Translations under genes and position numbers: made by a program | Notes under the pieces: model-generated | What the model saw: the letters and a program-made list of their open reading frames with translations, nothing else | Databases searched by the model: none | Told to the model about the DNA's origin: nothing | Part shown: piece by piece, positions 62,776 through 64,000 of the stretch | Numbering within the stretch: the first letter of the stretch is position 1 | Layout of the letters: each line of letters starts with the position of its first letter | Assembly: GCF_009725165.1 (NCBI RefSeq) | Contig: NZ_WNZW01000007.1 | Coordinates: forward strand, 1 to 64,000 | Origin: Paenibacillus woosongensis | GTDB lineage: Bacteria; Bacillota; Bacilli; Paenibacillales; Paenibacillaceae | Length of the DNA stretch: 64,000 bases | Direction of reading: 5' to 3'

Positions 62776-64000
62776 GTCCCATCACCCTCTCCCACTCCCG
62801 TTCCCAGGCTTCGTAAGGAATGGGGCTCGCTTGAGCTGGGCCGTCCGGCTCCTCCAGCGGTATTTCCATCCCCTGAGTATAGAAGTAATTCAGTATTTCC
62901 TTCACTTGGCTGATTTTTCCCGCATCGATCGCCTTACCTGCCTCTTCAGCCATGCGGCCGCCCAAATTGTCGGGATCCTCATTGCTATCCGTATGGAATA
63001 GCGCGCCAAGCATGCGGAAATCGGCCATTCCATTCTCTATGTCCTTATGGCTGAGCCCCTCGGCTTCTCTATAATAAACGTACCACATTAAGCTGCGCAG
63101 GGGCAGACGGATGTCCTTCCTCATATTCTCGATTTGAAAAGAGCCCTTTCGCGTCCCTAGCAGCATTTCGGTCATCAGCAAACCAGCATAGCCGTTATCC
63201 CCGCTGTGACTTGCAAAGATCAAGTACATTCCGTTCTCGCTCCTATCGTTCATCATCTGCTTGGTTACGAAATAACCAACCTGTTGAATTTTCGGTTCAA
63301 AATCCGCTACCCATGAGGCGAAGTAACGGTAGTATCCGCTCCACTCCTGCAAGACATGCTCAGCTAGCGCCCTGCTGCTCGGTGTCGTAATGATCCGGCT
63401 TGGCAGCGATGGAACACTAACCTCAACAAACGGCCCGCCGAATAAGCTGATGCCGTCCTTGCCGAACCCCTGAAACACTTGCATTTTGAAGTCAGCGCCA
63501 AGCAGCTTACCGTTATTTCCCTGCATCTCAAGTTCCGGCAAGCTTGTATAGAGTTTCGAATCGAAGCCTTTGACCGTTAGCCGATACTCGGCCGCAGGAA
63601 AAGGCATTTCTTTATACATCGAGCCGAGCTGCAGCGTGTTGGACCAATCCTCCTTCATATAGACGTGCCGCATGCCGGGAAACGGATACCAGACAAAATC
63701 CCTCGGCAGCAGCACATTGTCCCGTTGGACAAGAGCGTGATACAGGCCTTTTCCATTGTCTTCCGCAACCTTTCCCGAATAGCGGATCTCCAGGCTTACG
63801 CTCTCCCGCTGTTCCGGCGCATCACTCCTGGGCAGCGACAGCAAATCACCTTGCCGGGTAAAAGATACAGGATCACCGTTCGCCTTCACTTCACTAACGC
63901 TAAAAAGCCGGTTGAGTGTCAGCGTTATTTCTTCCTTGCCTTGAGATATAAGGGCCGAAGCCGGAATTTCCAGCCGGGCCGTGCCGAATAATACGCCATT
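62759..64000 (-). CDS. Partial large protein of the ABC/ECF cluster (truncated by window edge)
   Basis: The open frame continues without a stop to the right edge, so the visible part is the C-terminal ~413 residues. The first visible part, NGVLFGTARLEIPASAL through NRLFSVSEVKANG, is beta-rich and recalls the N-terminal domain of M1-type aminopeptidases (SLEIRYSGKV). A helical part follows with FVTKQMMNDRSENGMYLIFASH and YAGLLMTEMLLG. No HExxH motif is visible. Proteins that join an ABC permease to such a domain exist in Firmicutes; that is a guess here. No transmembrane segment seen. Confidence 0.5.
   Translation of the reverse strand, partial: NGVLFGTARLEIPASALISQGKEEITLTLNRLFSVSEVKANGDPVSFTRQGDLLSLPRSDAPEQRESVSLEIRYSGKVAEDNGKGLYHALVQRDNVLLPRDFVWYPFPGMRHVYMKEDWSNTLQLGSMYKEMPFPAAEYRLTVKGFDSKLYTSLPELEMQGNNGKLLGADFKMQVFQGFGKDGISLFGGPFVEVSVPSLPSRIITTPSSRALAEHVLQEWSGYYRYFASWVADFEPKIQQVGYFVTKQMMNDRSENGMYLIFASHSGDNGYAGLLMTEMLLGTRKGSFQIENMRKDIRLPLRSLMWYVYYREAEGLSHKDIENGMADFRMLGALFHTDSNEDPDNLGGRMAEEAGKAIDAGKISQVKEILNYFYTQGMEIPLEEPDGPAQASPIPYEAWEREWERVMGHENGA

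Overview
The window reads as chromosomal DNA of a low-to-mid GC, endospore-forming Gram-positive of the order Bacillales, most likely Paenibacillus or a close relative. The basis is AGGAGG-type ribosome binding sites with many TTG/GTG starts, a perR-ygzB-ygxA block beside an rRNA operon as in Bacillus subtilis, a complete sigY-yxlCDEFG operon, the sporulation-linked protein YyaC, and several small Bacillales families (YfkK, YtxH, YtxG-like, DUF1328, DUF5665, DUF6483). Species assignment is inference.

Layout. 1-315: promoter and leader of a leftward rRNA operon whose 16S gene lies outside the window. 0.3-6.6 kb: ygxA, ygzB, a spore-type GH18 hydrolase, perR and a DUF4097 membrane protein. 6.6-10.5 kb: gatC-gatA-gatB for Gln-tRNA(Gln) formation. 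10.7-13.7 kb: the sigY-like ECF operon with an ECF-type promoter in front of it. 14-24.7 kb: housekeeping and envelope genes (MBL hydrolase, thioredoxin-like protein, DedA, a GC-rich O-antigen-ligase-like TPR protein, methyltransferase, esterase, YyaC, pirin, asparaginase). 24.9-27.1 kb: YtxH and small stress-type proteins, then CorA.

27.1-38.4 kb is the most notable region. A leftward operon encodes a REC-PP2C phosphatase, a 1222-residue hybrid histidine kinase with three receiver domains, a CheR-type methyltransferase, a second REC-kinase-REC protein, then RsbV, RsbW and a SigB-type sigma factor. This looks like a sigma-B partner switch driven by a phosphorelay, related in parts to the RsbK-RsbM-RsbY system of Bacillus cereus but with an extra kinase and extra receivers. 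Next to it are stress genes (YflT/GSP17M, YtxG-like, DUF1328) preceded by three sigma-B-like promoters that all have a 14-nt spacer, suggesting a regulator and part of its regulon side by side.

38.4-49.7 kb: NlpC/P60 hydrolase, cation efflux, an IS1182-type relic, an ABC-F protein, an MBL hydrolase, a cytochrome bd operon (cydA-cydB plus a 33-residue cydS-like gene) and cvfC. 49.7-51.6 kb: a lysine riboswitch with its terminator ahead of a LysP-type permease. 51.6-56.9 kb: secreted transglutaminase-like protein, glutaredoxin, trxB and a P1B-4 metal ATPase with Fur-like boxes. 56.9-58.0 kb: 1.1 kb without genes, rich in tandem and inverted repeats, including eleven GGGG runs able to form G-quadruplexes. 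58-64 kb: metY and an ECF sigma/ABC export cluster that runs off the right edge.

All calls come from reading the sequence and from remembered family features; no database search was run.
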